Source: Lactarius indigo
Lineage: Eukaryota > Basidiomycota > Agaricomycetes > Russulales > Russulaceae
Reading direction: 5' to 3'
DNA: 64,000 bases
Assembly (NCBI GenBank): GCA_025766275.1
Contig: JAFKAC010000003.1
Coordinates: 2,666,001 to 2,730,000, forward strand
In this document: piece after piece, positions 23,001 through 34,650 of the stretch
Position numbering within the stretch: position 1 is the stretch's first letter
Layout of the letters: each line of letters begins with the position of its first letter
The notes under the pieces: generated by a model
What the model was told of the DNA's origin: nothing
Database searches by the model: none
The model's input: only the letters and a program-made list of their open reading frames with translations
Translations under genes and position numbers: made by a program

Positions 23001-23678
23001 GGTGCGCAGAAACGGTTCGCTCACAGATGGTCTGACAGCTATGCGTAATGTGAAATTCCGGATTCTGGACGCAAGTCTTGCCCAGGAGCCAATATTCAGA
23101 GGTGGCGGACAGATCGTCCCAACCGCCCGTCGTGTCTGTTACTCGTCTTTCCTTATGGTGAGCCGTCTGGGATAATGATCCGAGTGCCCTTAGTGATATT
23201 CCGGATGACAGGCCACGCCAAGGCTCATGGAGCCCGTGTATTACGTGGAAGTTCAGGCGCCCTCGGATTGCATTTCCGCGGTTTACACGGTGCTTGCTCG
23301 GAGGCGAGGACATGTTACGCAGGACTTACCAAAAGCGGGATCGCCCCTTTATACAGTGAAAGCACTAATTCCAGTGATCGATGCAAATGGGTTTGAGACG
23401 GACTTGCGCACGGCAACACAAGGACAGGCGTTCTGTTTACAAGTGTTCGATCATTGGTCAATAGTTCCAGGTAAGCAGTGGTGGTAAAATATTCGGAAGC
23501 AGTCCGGCTGAAGAGATCAAGGTGACCCGACGGACCAGAGTATCAAGCTTCGGCCGCTGGAGCCAGCATCTGGACAAGCATTGGCGCGTGACTTGGTGTT
23601 AAGACGCGACGAAGAAAAGGACTTGGAGACCAGATAGCGGTTTCGAAGTACCTTGACGATGAATTCGTGGTCAGTTGA
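20067..23678 (+). CDS. SNU114: Snu114/EFTUD2, U5 snRNP GTPase
   Basis: EF2-like GTPase of the U5 snRNP and tri-snRNP that controls Brr2 and spliceosome activation and disassembly. It starts [19 protein letters not shown] and has the acidic N-terminal domain. The GTPase domain shows G1 [14 protein letters not shown]3 MDCPGHVNF and G4 VNKIDR. Domain II and later parts follow Snu114: [121 protein letters not shown] and the end [11 protein letters not shown]. Single-base frame breaks occur near 20160 (extra G), near 21990 (missing G after TLKK) and near 23605 (missing A). About ten GT-AG introns fit otherwise. As an essential single-copy gene, errors in the sequence are the likelier explanation. 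Confidence 0.9.
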
Positions 23679-23909
23679 TTGGTTCACTCAAGTGAATTAG
23701 GAAATAACTTCTTTTTTTAGCTTGCTTTGTCAGCTTCTGGTCATGCCGACTTACTCGGATAGCCGTGGGAAAGTGTTGGTTTGACATTTGCATACGTGGC
23801 ACATTTGTAAATAAATAAATAAATTGCGTTGTCTCGCTCACACTCCCATTCCCACTCAATCATCTCTCTCTCCTTCTTTCCTTCGTCTTGGTCCTTCGTA
23901 TCCTAAAAA

Positions 23910-25928
23910 ATGCGAAGTGTTGCGCTCCCCGCTTTTCTCGCCGTAGCTCTGGTCTCTACGGCCTCGGCAAACGACAAACCCGTCTTCAAAGTATGCCTCT
24001 TAGTCTCGTCTTTGTTCCTTGTCTCACCTTGGTGTAAAGGCCACAGAAATCAAGGCTCCTTTCCTCGAACAGTTCACCGAAGGTTGGGAGGATCGGTGGA
24101 CTCCCTCGGAGGCTACAAAGAAGACCCCCGTTGGTGGTGAAACCTTCTCCTATGTTGGCAAATGGTCGGTAGAAGACGCTTCCACCTCTGTCATTGAGGG
24201 CGACCGTGGTCTTGTTGCGAAAAGCGTGGCGTCTCATCACGCCATCTCGGCCCCGTTCGACAAGTCCATCTCCACCGCAGACAAGCCTCTCGTTGTTCAG
24301 TACGAGGTCAAGTACCAGAAGGGCGGCAATTGCGGCGGTGGTTACCTCAAGCTGCTCGAGGACGGCTTCCAGACAAGCGGGAAGGAGTTTTCAGACCAGA
24401 CTCCATGGGTTGTTATGTTTGGTCCTGATCTTACTTGCCCCGGCACGAAGGTTGGTATTCTGTCCTGTTTATAGAACCTGTCTGACTTTCGTTCTAGGTT
24501 CACTTCATCTTCCGTCACAAGAACCCAAAGACTGGCGAATACGAAGAGAAGCACTTGTCCGTTCCTCCTAGGCCAGCTATCGAGAAAACTACCAATCTCT
24601 ACGGCCTCGTTCTACAGTCAGTTTCGTTGCCATGTTCACATTTCTTCTCTAACACCCTTATAGCCCTAATAATACTTATGACGTCCTAATCAATGGTGAA
24701 AGCAAAAGCCGTGGCAGCCTGCTCGAGGAATTCTCTCCCCCAGTCAATCCTTCTGCCGAGATCGACGACCCTGAGGACGAGAAACCCGCAGATTGGGTGG
24801 ATGAGAAGCGCATTGCGGATCCCGATGCCACGAAGCCCGACGACTGGGATGAAGAGGCACCCTATGAAATTCTTGACGAGGATGCCGTGAAACCTGAAGG
24901 CTGGCTGGACGATGAACCTTTGACCATCCCTGATCCTGGTACGCGCTTTTCTTTGTACTGACCATTCACCTATCCTGATTCGCCTTACCCAGATGCGGAG
25001 AAGCCCGAAGAGTGGGACGACGAGGAGGACGGCGACTGGATCGCACCCACTGTTTCCAACCCCAAGTGCGACGAGGCTCCTGGTTGCGGCGAGTGGAAAC
25101 GGTAACTAATCTTCCATTCTCGTTGTCATTGCCTGCTCCCGGGATTAATACTCCCGTTCTATAGCCCCTACAAGCCAAACCCTCTCTATAAGGGCAAGTG
25201 GTATGCCCCCATGATCGACAACCCTGCCTACAAGGGCGAGTGGGCTCCTCGCAAGATCCCGAACCCGGATTACTTCGAAGACCTTACACCCGTTAAGAGC
25301 CTTAATAAGATTGTATGTTTTGTCCTCCCCTTACTTTCCCGTGCTCACCGGGGATGAACAGGGTGGAGTTGGTATTGAGCTCTGGACCATGACGGAAGAT
25401 ATCCTTTTCGATAACATCTACGTTGGTCACTCGCTCGATGATGCCAAGGCTTTGGCTGCGGAGACTTTCGACATCAAGCATTCCCTTGAAAAGGCCGCGG
25501 ATAAGGCTGCCCAAGCCGATGAGGAGGAGGAGGCTGTCGATGAGCCAACCTTCGCTGAGAACCCTGTCGAGTTCCTTCGTCACAAGGCCTTCACGTTTAT
25601 TGCCCTCGCGCGCGAGGATCCCGTCGTTGCTTTCAAGACCCACCCCGAAACTGGTATTGCTCTTGCAGGTGCTGTCCTCACCTTCTTCGGTATGCTTGGC
25701 GCTCTCTTTGGTCTCGTCGGAAGCCAGCAGAAGACTGTCACAAAGGTCAGATACACCTGTATTCAGTGGTCCTATCCCATCCGTTGTGTGCTGACGTATC
25801 GTTGTGATTAGCCTTCGAAGAAGACCGACGCACCTACCCCTGATGACAAGAACCCCAAGGAGAAGGCTCCTGTTGCACCTGCAGGTGAAAAGAAGGCTGA
25901 GGAGACTCCTTTGAAGAAGCGGAAGTAG
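23910..25928 (+). CDS. CNE1: Calnexin, ER lectin chaperone
   Basis: Type I ER membrane chaperone that holds monoglucosylated glycoproteins during folding. Eight exons (23910-23990, 24040-24450, 24498-24616, 24664-24938, 24993-25101, 25165-25312, 25362-25745, 25812-25928) give 547 residues with no frame problem. The N-terminus is a signal peptide ([20 protein letters not shown]). The lectin domain has [29 protein letters not shown] and [21 protein letters not shown]. The Pro-rich arm has repeats such as [29 protein letters not shown] and [18 protein letters not shown], then [18 protein letters not shown] membrane helix follows ([20 protein letters not shown]), then a Lys-rich cytosolic tail ending KKRK, which fits a KKxx ER-retrieval signal. 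Confidence 0.97.
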
Positions 25929-26292
25929 GCCGCACATCGTCGCTTCGCGCTTAGAACGCTCCATAGACCACTTAATTGCGGGAGGGTTTAAAAGGCTTGT
26001 GTTGGTTGTTACTGAGATGCGATTGAGACGCCGTTGGCAAGTAGTTAGCAAACTGCTCGGACACGGCTTGTTGTGTCATTTGTTCTCTTTTGAGTGCATA
26101 CCTGAAAACACTCCCCGTGCTCTTTTGTAAAAAAATCAGTACGAATCAGCATGTTTTTTGACCAATCGTCACAACACAGTGGGTCTAAATATTTCAATGG
26201 TAGGTGCAAATAGTAGATACTAGGCTACATCGTGTCGTATCAGCAGTAGCATCCATGTATATGATATATACACGAAAGAAGGGCCTCACAAT
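25929..26292. other. Convergent 3' regions of calnexin and TFA1
   Basis: About 360 nt of AT-richer sequence between two convergent stop codons. It contains no gene-like frame and no recognisable repeat. Confidence 0.5.
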
Positions 26293-28186
26293 CTACGAGG
26301 ACCGTTGTTGGAATATCTCAAAGTAAGCTGCCCACTCATCTGCTGTCATCAGGTCATGGTGTTCCTCTTCGATCTGGGAGAACGGCATAGGCTTGCCATC
26401 CACTAGAGTGGTGGTGAGTGCCTCAGTAAGCATACACACGCCGCATGAAGTGAGAAAAGGAAACGAACCGTAGACGGTGGGGTCATCACCTGGCAGCGGC
26501 GCATCCACACCCACGCCCGCATCTGCACCTGCCACTGCAGACCCATCCACCGCACCATTCATGGGCACGTCACCATTCGCCGTCTGGTCCTGGTCCCACC
26601 CGACAACCCTCGCCAGCTTCCTCTCCGCCACGGCGGTGCGGTCCGCATGGGCCCCATCGTCCTCGGCTGACCGCGAGCGCTTGTTGTGTTCGTTGAGCGA
26701 GTCGAGATACTCGATGTTCGGCTTCCTGTCCTCTTCAAAGTCGCCGAGCACGGAAAATTCGCCCGAGGGCGTGTGCTGCGTTGAGGGTGCGGCCGAGGCC
26801 GCCAAAGACGCATAGTACTGGTCGTAGTCTAGCAAACAGGAGTAAGCGCCTGGTCGGGCGGATACTGTATACCCACAGTCCGCCTCGTTGCTCGTCTTGG
26901 CGTCCGGTCTCACACCACCTTCGTCGTCGTCCACGAGGTCGACTTCGGTCTTCAATGGCGACGGCCGCACGACGCGCCCTAGGCCTTTCAAGCTCTCGTC
27001 GAGATCGACGTTCGTTTGGCCCGGCGGCACCAGACCGGCGGCGGGAGCGGCGGGATTCTGCGCATTTTCTTTGATCCCGAGCGCGGTGAGGTCCCCCGAG
27101 ATCGTGCTCTTAAGATGCCACGCTGGCATGATGTTCTGCTGCCTCTTCGCCGCGGCCTCCTCGTCTCGCTCTCGGCGTACGGTCTCCTCGTCCTTGTCGG
27201 TGGTCAGCACGATGCCGATGCCGTCCTCCTGGCGTCTTTCGCCCGTCGAGCCTGCCACTTTCAATCCGTGGACCGGGCTCTCCGCCAGCTTTTTGGGCAG
27301 CAGCGTCCAGCGCAAAGTGCTTGGTGATGTATTGCGATATCTCAAAGCTGCGCAGGGGGTGAGGAGGGTCAGAATTGACCTAGGTGGGAGCAGCGAGCGA
27401 GGTGGGCTCACTGGGGCATAACCATCTCTTCGCTCTTTCGGAGGCCCTCCCGTATGAAGCGCATTTGATAGTTGAAACGCTGCATTCTGTCCTGACTGCC
27501 GCGGACGTTCTCCGCGTTTTCGTTGTCGACGAGCTCCGTTTTACAGTCTTCGCAGATGAACACCCCACGTGAGTAATCCGCGATTTTGTCCGCGTCCAAA
27601 GGGGTGTACGACCTGCTGCACAGAGGGCATATATACCCTTTGTTGTCGAGTTGCTGTACCGGATCGGTTTGGTTGGGCGACGACAGCGTGCATATACCGG
27701 GTATAAGATGGGACTCACGTTGCGCAAGCCAGTATCTATGACGCGGTGCATTTCCGCGACCCTCCACTTAACTACGTTGCAGAAGCGCTTGTAGTCGACA
27801 TAAAAGTATTGTCTGCCCACGGAACGTTGGGCACCCTCTTTAAGTTCGTTCTGACGATGGCTACCAACAGACAGCTTCAGTCGGTGGAATAGTAGGATCC
27901 AGAAAAAGACGCACGCTTGTATCAGCCCGTCTTTTTCCAGAGTTGCCATGAGTTTGTTGAGCTCCTTGACTTGTAGGCCAACCCTTCCTGCCAAGTCGTC
28001 GTCCTTGAGCCTAGAAGGATGAATGACGATGAAAATGAGACAACACGACGAGGGCACCAAACTTCCCACTCACACTTGATGCCGCGCTAGCTGGTCCATG
28101 ACCACAATGAATCGGGGGTCGTAGAACGCGCGAGTGACATGTTGGACCAAAAGATATAGGGCAGCCTTGTTTTCTTCAGTCAACAT
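26293..28186 (-). CDS. TFA1: TFIIE alpha subunit, RNA polymerase II general transcription factor
   Basis: Large subunit of TFIIE, which recruits TFIIH to the preinitiation complex. It starts MLTEENKAALYLLVQHVTRA. The winged-helix domain continues with YDPRFIVVMDQLARHQ, LKDDDLAGRVGLQVKELNKL and LEKDGLIQ, then QYFYVDYKRFCNVVKWRVAEM. A zinc ribbon follows, with CPLC and CEDC pairs (GYICPLCSRSYTPLDADK, GVFICEDCKTELVD). Further on come the helical segment RFNYQMRFIREGLRKSEE, the conserved MPAWHLKSTISGDLTALGI and an acidic C-terminal region ending EEEHHDLMTADEWAAYFEIF. At least four introns fit, including a last one whose removal joins DDPTVY to VDGKPMPFS. No frame break is evident. Confidence 0.92.
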
Positions 28187-28533
28187 AAGGTGCGAACGAA
28201 GGTGCACGCCGGGTGGTGGTGCGCTGCCGACGACAGAAACCACCTAGAACGAGGTGAAGCTCCAGTCGTAGATTTATCCTGTACTACGAGCATGAGTGGC
28301 GCACGATGAGATTCAGAACGCGCGCGTAACAGATACAACGTGGATGTCCCTCTACGGTCGTCGGTCGTGATTGTCACAGTCAAACAAGCACCTCCTCCGG
28401 GTCCGACTCCGACTGACTAATACAAGCCATCCGATCAATCATTGCCAATAAAGTGCATGAAACGATATCATGAGTGCCATATTCCGTATCTCTAACTCTA
28501 AAAGAAACAATCGTCTCTGCCATCGGCCAACTT
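28187..28533. other. Intergenic region between COQ1 stop and TFA1 start
   Basis: About 350 nt that must contain the TFA1 promoter (minus strand) and the COQ1 3' end region lies upstream of it. No gene or repeat recognised. Confidence 0.45.
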
Positions 28534-30048
28534 TCACCAAGTCCGTTTGACAACTCGCTCGGTAAGACCTTCTAAAGCGCTTTTGGCCTCACTCTCCGGC
28601 AAGTGCTGCAAAGTCTCGAATGCCTTGTCTGCGTACGCACCAGCGAGCTCTCGCGTGCGCTCCACACCAGATGACCTACGAACCAAGCCCCGCGCCTGGT
28701 TGTGTTCCCGTATTCAGCGGCGGTATGGACAAAGGCATACGATCACTTACGAGCTCGACGTCTCCTTCCTTCTCGAACTTTCGGGCGATGAGAGCACCCA
28801 TCTCGGGGTGCTCTTCCCATGCATACAATGCCGGGCCCGTGGCGAGACCCAACTGCAGATCGGTGCCGCCGGGCTTCCCGAGGGCGGCCTCTCCCGACTC
28901 GTAATCTAGGACGTCATCTACGAGCTACAAAAGCAGTAGGTTATCACGCATATGGAGAAAATGAAGTGTAGCCAACGTACCTGGAAGGCGATTCCGAGGT
29001 TGCGACCATAGGCATACGCAACCTCTTTCCAAATCTCGCCATCCCTTGCACCGCCTAGCACCACCGCTGCCCGCGCACCCTTTGCCATGAGACTCGCAGT
29101 CTTCAGGTAGGTTTTCTTCAGGTATATATTCCAACTGTCGCTGCCCACATACGACGAGCCGACGAGCGCCGCGCCTTGCTGTGCAACCTTGTTCATCTGT
29201 AGGATCTCACCCTCGACGAGGTTGTTGATCACGCTGGCGATGAGCTCGACGACCTCGCTCTCACCGAGACGGGAGAGCGCTGCGCTGGCGCGTCCCAGGA
29301 GGAAGTCCCCGCCGAGGATGGCGTACTTGTTGCCAAAGGACGGCAGGTCCGGACGCCGCACCGCGACGCAGGTCAGCGTGGTCGATCACGTCGTCGTGCA
29401 GCAGCGACGCGACGTGTATCATCTCGACAATCTGCGCGAGGCGGGTCTGCGTCGGGAGAGGCGGGCTGTCGTGCGCGACAGGTCGGAAGCTCGGAGGCCG
29501 GCCGTCGTGGAGGCGGGGACGGCGGGGGGCTTGTGCGGATGCGGTGGCACGAGGGAGAAGACAGAGGTGAACGAGGCGGTGTGGTCTGGCATGCTGGGGT
29601 TCCAGTCGTTGAGCACGTCAGGACGCGAGAGGGGGCGGTCGAGCTCCTCTGTGCGCCCCCCCGCACCCTCGCAATCGGCGGCCCATTTTTTCTGGCTCCA
29701 GTCGCGTCCAAGACCGTTGGTCGCGCGCGAGAAGAGGAGGATGAGTAATGGACGAAGCTGTTTGGAAGGGTGCAGGAAATAGTATTTGGCGATGTCCGTG
29801 AGCGTGGGGTGGGCAGAGCCGAGCAGATTTAGGAGTCTCTCTCGTAGGTGGTCGAGCTGGGGCTTCAATAGGAGGTATGGGTCTGGACGCAGGGGAAGTG
29901 ACGGCTCGTGAAGAGCTGCTTGTGCTGGCGGTGGGCGCGTCGTATATGCGGGTTTTTGAGCGAGACTCGGAGCACTGTAGGCTCTATGTTGGGGCCATGA
30001 AGGATGCGAGCGGACAAGGCGGATGCCAGGGCATCGTCTCATATTCAC
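28534..30048 (-). CDS. COQ1: Polyprenyl (hexaprenyl-type) diphosphate synthase, ubiquinone side chain
   Basis: Mitochondrial trans-prenyltransferase that builds the isoprenoid tail of coenzyme Q. The N-terminus looks like a presequence (MNMRRCPGIRLVRSHPSW). Then come DPYLLLKPQLDHLRERLLNL, IAKYYFLHPSKQLRPLLIL, SRPDVLNDWNPSMPDH, the first Asp-rich motif HVASLLHDDVIDHADLRRG, FGNKYAILGGDFLLGRASAAL, VINNLVEGEILQM, YLKKTYLKTASLMAKGARA, the second Asp-rich motif LVDDVLDYESG, LGKPGGTDLQLGLATGPALY, and the C-terminal LPESEAKSALEGLTERVVKRTW with TGA at 28534-28536. Both DDxxD motifs are intact. Two frame changes, near 29480 and 29350, have no convincing introns and look like single-base differences. 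Confidence 0.9.
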
Positions 30049-30384
30049 CTCAAGGTCGGCGCTTTGCGTTGGGGTTGCGAAGTGAGATGACGAAATTGAA
30101 TGATGACTAGGCTTGACTTAGCCCCGACCCGCTGGGACCCGACCCAGACAGATCCCGGTCGGTTCGCGCATGAACCGGCTCCATCATTCGTTGTCCTGTC
30201 ATCAAATATTATACTGTATAATGATAATGTGATATATACCCAGCGAACGAAATTCTAGAATACATGGGTCGCGAGACGAAAACACGCTTCTAAATAGGCT
30301 GTGCATCCAGAGTCCAGACAATTAATAGTAAAACCACGTGTGTACTTTTTATGAGAACAACGAGAAGCGAAGCAAATTTCAATT
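30049..30384. other. Intergenic region upstream of COQ1
   Basis: About 335 nt. Near 30120-30175 it carries a C/G-rich stretch with repeated gacccg units, followed by AT-rich sequence. It likely holds the COQ1 promoter. Nothing else recognised. Confidence 0.4.
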
Positions 30385-30972
30385 TCAACGACCATGTCGT
30401 GTTGCCGGAGGACTTGGCGGTGACACAGGAGCTGCCATCAGAGGCTTGCTGAGTCTGCTGACCGGTCGAGACAAGTATTCTGCCAACTGCCTCCCCTACG
30501 GGTCCATGTCAACCTTGAGAATTGGATAGTCGTAATTGCTTACTTTGGCTTCGAGATTTTCCCAACCAACGCTTTCCGTGGCATTGAGAGCTATCAACAT
30601 CAGAGGTTTATCTGAGACATGGTCCGTGTTGGCACTATCGGTAGGTGAGGTCTTATTGCTGGTATTGCTGGTACTAGATGTTGCAACGGCCAAAACAAGG
30701 ATACGGCCGAGCTAATGCGACAGTAAGATCGAAGTATGTAACAAGGTGGTAGTGCTTACCTCACTATCAACCATCCCAATACCGTGATCGGCGACCTCGA
30801 GCCAAATTTCGCTACTCAGACCAACGACGAGGCGGACGTCGTCCTTTGACCGAGTCGAGTCACAAGCATAGGAAACCAGTTGACCGTTTGGTGTTAAAAG
30901 GACGGCGGTGTGAAGTCCGGGAGAACTGATAACTTGAGAAAGGAGCCGATGGAGGGTTGCGAGGACAAGCAT
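30385..30972 (-). CDS. Roadblock/LC7-domain protein, LAMTOR2-like
   Basis: Three exons (30760-30972, 30544-30711, 30385-30495) join in frame to 163 residues. The pattern is that of LAMTOR2/p14-type roadblock proteins, which scaffold Rag GTPases for TORC1 signalling at the lysosome or vacuole: MLVLATLHRLLSQVISSPG, HTAVLLTPNGQLVSYACD, DVRLVVGLSSEIWLEVADHG, MVDSELGRILVLAVA, a Ser/Thr-rich loop longer than in animals, KPLMLIALNATESVGWENLEAK, then GRQLAEYLSRPVSRLS. The last intron is required: reading through it stops early at VDMDP and loses the family's final helix. The start lies 69 nt from the stop codon of the aconitase gene upstream, so its promoter must be very short or overlap that gene. 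Confidence 0.75.
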
Positions 30973-31041
30973 AGCTTATTCTCAAATCTGGTTCACCGCC
31001 ACCTTCTAGACCCCTGCACGTGACGTCATCCCATAAGTAAA

Positions 31042-34000
31042 TTACACTTTTACGGTACGACGAATGTGGTTCAAAGCAGATCCTGCCCTCAGCCACTTGA
31101 TCTGGTCATTCGACATCGTGTGCTTCGTCGCGATTTCGAACATCTCTCCACTGCGCGTCGTAACTTTGACCCACACAGTTCCGTCTGATTTACCCGCGAA
31201 CAGATCAGCGACTCCCGTGGTCTCTACGACAGCACCAGACCCAATCCGGCCGTAGTCATCCTTGTTGGCAAACCACAAGGGCAAAATTCCCTGCTTCTGT
31301 AAACGGTTCGCGCATGGGTGTGGCGTGTAATATTATTGAATATTCGATTCTTACTTTAAGGTTAGTTTCGTGAATCCGAGCGAAGGAACGCGCGATGATC
31401 ATAGCACAACCTATCGTACACTCAGCGACGTGCCAATCTAAATTGAGCATGCTTCTCACCAGTAGAAACGGGGCTGTAGGGCAGCGTGTTCGCGGGCACT
31501 ACCTTCGCCGTAATTCTCGTCCACGATGAGTGCCCACGGTTGTCTCCTCTCCTTAAATTTCTTGGCGACCTTCGGTATCGTATCCACGGCTGGTTGGGCG
31601 GAATCATGATCATGATCCAACGCAACATTCACTTCGCCATTTTCATCATTGACAGCCTTATCACGAATAAACGCTCAGCCTATCAGCACAAGACTCATCA
31701 AGACTTACCGTGATTACTGGAACAAAGCGATATGATCAAGTCAGTGACCTTGATGAACGAAATAACTTACGAAGATTCTCTGAGATATTAGAGAGGTGCC
31801 CTTTGTACTTGAGCCATGGTCCCTGATCGGAGACGCACTAAGCTGACAGAAAGTGCATCACGTAGTGACTTACTGCGGCAGAAATATGATCTGTGGTGCA
31901 TTTCCCTCTCACCCTCATCAGTACCTTCATTGTAGGCAGTTCCAGGACGGCGCCGTCCTTGACATGAGGGAGGAAGGGTTCGAGCACCTCGAGACGCTGC
32001 GAGTCTTTGCGAATGACAACCTCAGTCTTTGGTTGAGGATCTGGCGTTGGCTTTGGGTGGTACGAGACATCACCGAGTGCGAAACCCGATGTTGGGAGGT
32101 CCTGTCCAGATGGCGGTTTGAACTTGAATAACTCTCCAGAAGGCAACGTCAACGAATCAGTCATGGGGTTAAATGTCAATTTCCCCGAAAATGCCATAGC
32201 AGTCACTATTGTGGGCGAGGCGAGGAAATTCATAGTGAGGCTGTTGCCATCATTGCGCGACTTGAAGTTACTTGAAAAAACGTTGAGCCTACGAAGTTGG
32301 AAGGAGAAGATGTCCTACCGGTTGAACGAGGTAAGAATAGCTTTCGTAGTGTAAGCAAACAAATGGAGGGGAACACATGATGCTCACCATTTGCGCCGTC
32401 TTTTGTGTCCTCACGTTTCCACTGTCAAAGAGCTTATGAACAAGTAGGTGCTCGATACAACGGGTCAATGACATACCTGCCCAATGCAAGGTCCACAAGC
32501 GTTGGCCAAGACAATCGCCCCAACATCTTCAAGAACCTCTGTTACTTTGTCACGCTCCATTGTTGCTCGGATTTGTTCCGATCCGGGGGTACAGAGAAAG
32601 GGAACCTAGGAACTAGAGTTCAACAAGAACGGTAAGGAACAAGACAACCATTACCTGAGACGATAGGCCAGCAGCCTTGGCTTGGCGTGCTAAGTCTGCC
32701 ACTCGTGTCTGGTGCGCGGCCGCTCTAGATGACACCATAGTACATATTTCCAGGACTTACCATATCCTCATACGAGCTATTCGTGCATGAGCCAATCAAA
32801 CTAGCGGATAGTTTATCCTCCCAGCCGTTTTCCTGAACAAACGAAGCAAATTTGGACAAGGGGGTCGCTAGATCAGGAGTGAATGGCCCATTAATCGTGG
32901 GCTCTATTTTCGATAGATCCTGTTGATCGATTGGAAAATCAGAGCACGGGAGAAGCACGGGGCACTCACGATCTCAATCAACTCATCATATTCAGCACCT
33001 ACGTCGGCACTCAAGAAACCTTTGGCAGCGGCTTCGTCAGCTGCACGAGCTACTGGGCCGCGTCGCGTCGCGTGAAGATAAGCTTGCATGCTAAGAGTAT
33101 ATGGGAAAGTTGACGTTGTCGCGCCGACTTCGGCACCCATGTTGGCAATGGTTGCAAGGCCTACAGTGCACGTCAGTCCCGGACCGACGGGAAAGGAAAA
33201 GATTCTACCAGTGCACGACTGATTGAAAATACCAGGCCCAAAATACTCGAGAATCCGGCCGGTGCCACCCTTTACCAGTGTCAGAAACTAGAACCACTAT
33301 GCCATGCGATGCCTGACTTTGACCGTGAGCTTTCCCGCAAGGTAAAGAATCAAGTCTTTAGGTGTTGCCCAATCGTTGAGTTTGCCCGTCACGTGTATGC
33401 CTGCCCTACTGTTTAATCGAGCGGAAGAGAAACATACCACGCGCTTCGACGTACCGGTGATCTGGGGGGCTTTGAGCTCCCAAGGCGTTCCAGTCATGGC
33501 ATCGACCGCGTCGGCACCTCCAACACCGATCGCGAGCATCCCGAGGCCACCTGCATTTGGTGTATGCGAATCTATAGCCAAATGGTCAGTTGGTGACAGA
33601 CGAGACATTGGAACATTCTCAATCACCAGTGCCAAGCCTGGATAATGCGTGGTGAGTGAGATAGATTGGATAGATATCGGGCTCGGCCGGGCTCACATGA
33701 GCATCCCAGGAGCAGCATAATTCTCGAGTACAATTTGATGGATAATCCCAGAACCTGGTCCCCAGAACTCGATACCATATTTCTTGGCCGCGCTCTCTAA
33801 AAAATCGAAGACTTCTTGATTGGAAGCGATCGAACGCTACACAATCAACGAGTTGATCGCCCTAACAAAGGAACTGAGTGGACAACTGTACCTGCAAATC
33901 CGAATCGGCCCCCGTCGAAGCCTGGATTAAGTGGTCACAGTGGATGCTCGTGGGAACAACTGTCCTGTCAAGACCAGCGCTCATGAACTGCAACCTGCGT

Positions 34001-34428
34001 CGTCACGAAAACGAAAACATGTGGTGTCAGCTCAGAGAGCATCATGACCGGTGGAAGTCTCACAGTGCCATTCTAGGGCGGTTCGATAAGGTGTTAATTA
34101 CGTGCATAGGATAGAGCACGGTGGCTGTCTCACTGAGCAGAGGCGTCCTGCATGGCTACCCTCTCTGGTTGGAGTTGGAGGTAGGTCGAGCCTCTTTGAA
34201 TCCCACCGCTGCCGATCCCATCGGCATCACTGAGATGGCTATAGAGTATCTTTTCCGCGAGCGTAAGAGGTCGTTTGAGGTGTTTCCGCACTTGGGTCAA
34301 ATTGTTCAGAAGGACGGTATAGGGCGGCGTTATGGACGAGCACGGTTTTTCTGGGACAGACGCTTGAGTTGCCAGCGACCGCGTCAGCCCTGAAGGTGGC
34401 AGGCGCCGTAGGCTCACTCGGAACGACA
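31042..34428 (-). CDS. Aconitate hydratase, mitochondrial type
   Basis: Iron-sulphur enzyme interconverting citrate and isocitrate (or homocitrate steps in an Aco2-type paralogue). The N-terminus [22 protein letters not shown] is a typical presequence. Then [85 protein letters not shown], the first cluster ligand in [14 protein letters not shown], the other two in [40 protein letters not shown] and a C-terminus ending HIRRTVKV with TAA at 31042-31044. All three cluster cysteines are present. Many short introns interrupt the gene. Whether it is the main TCA-cycle enzyme or the lysine-pathway paralogue cannot be decided by eye; [10 protein letters not shown] excludes Lys4-type homoaconitase. 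Confidence 0.92.
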
Positions 34429-34650
34429 TGACGGGGACCAAGAGAACAGTAATAAACGTGTTTTTACAGCGCCTGACCCATTTATGGTCGCTGCCAGGTC
34501 GCTTGCACGCCACGCCTGACTTCACGCGCGGTCACGTGTCAGATGAAATACTGATCTGAGTAAACAATTCCCAGTTTATTTTGCGACAAAATTTAAACAG
34601 TAGCAGCTCTACAACTCAGGCTGCATCCTTTTAAGCATGAAAGTATCATG

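Noticed and set aside
30496..30543. Earlier stop for the roadblock protein at VDMDP
   Set aside because: Removing the GTAAGC...TAG intron restores the family's final helix, so the early stop is intronic.
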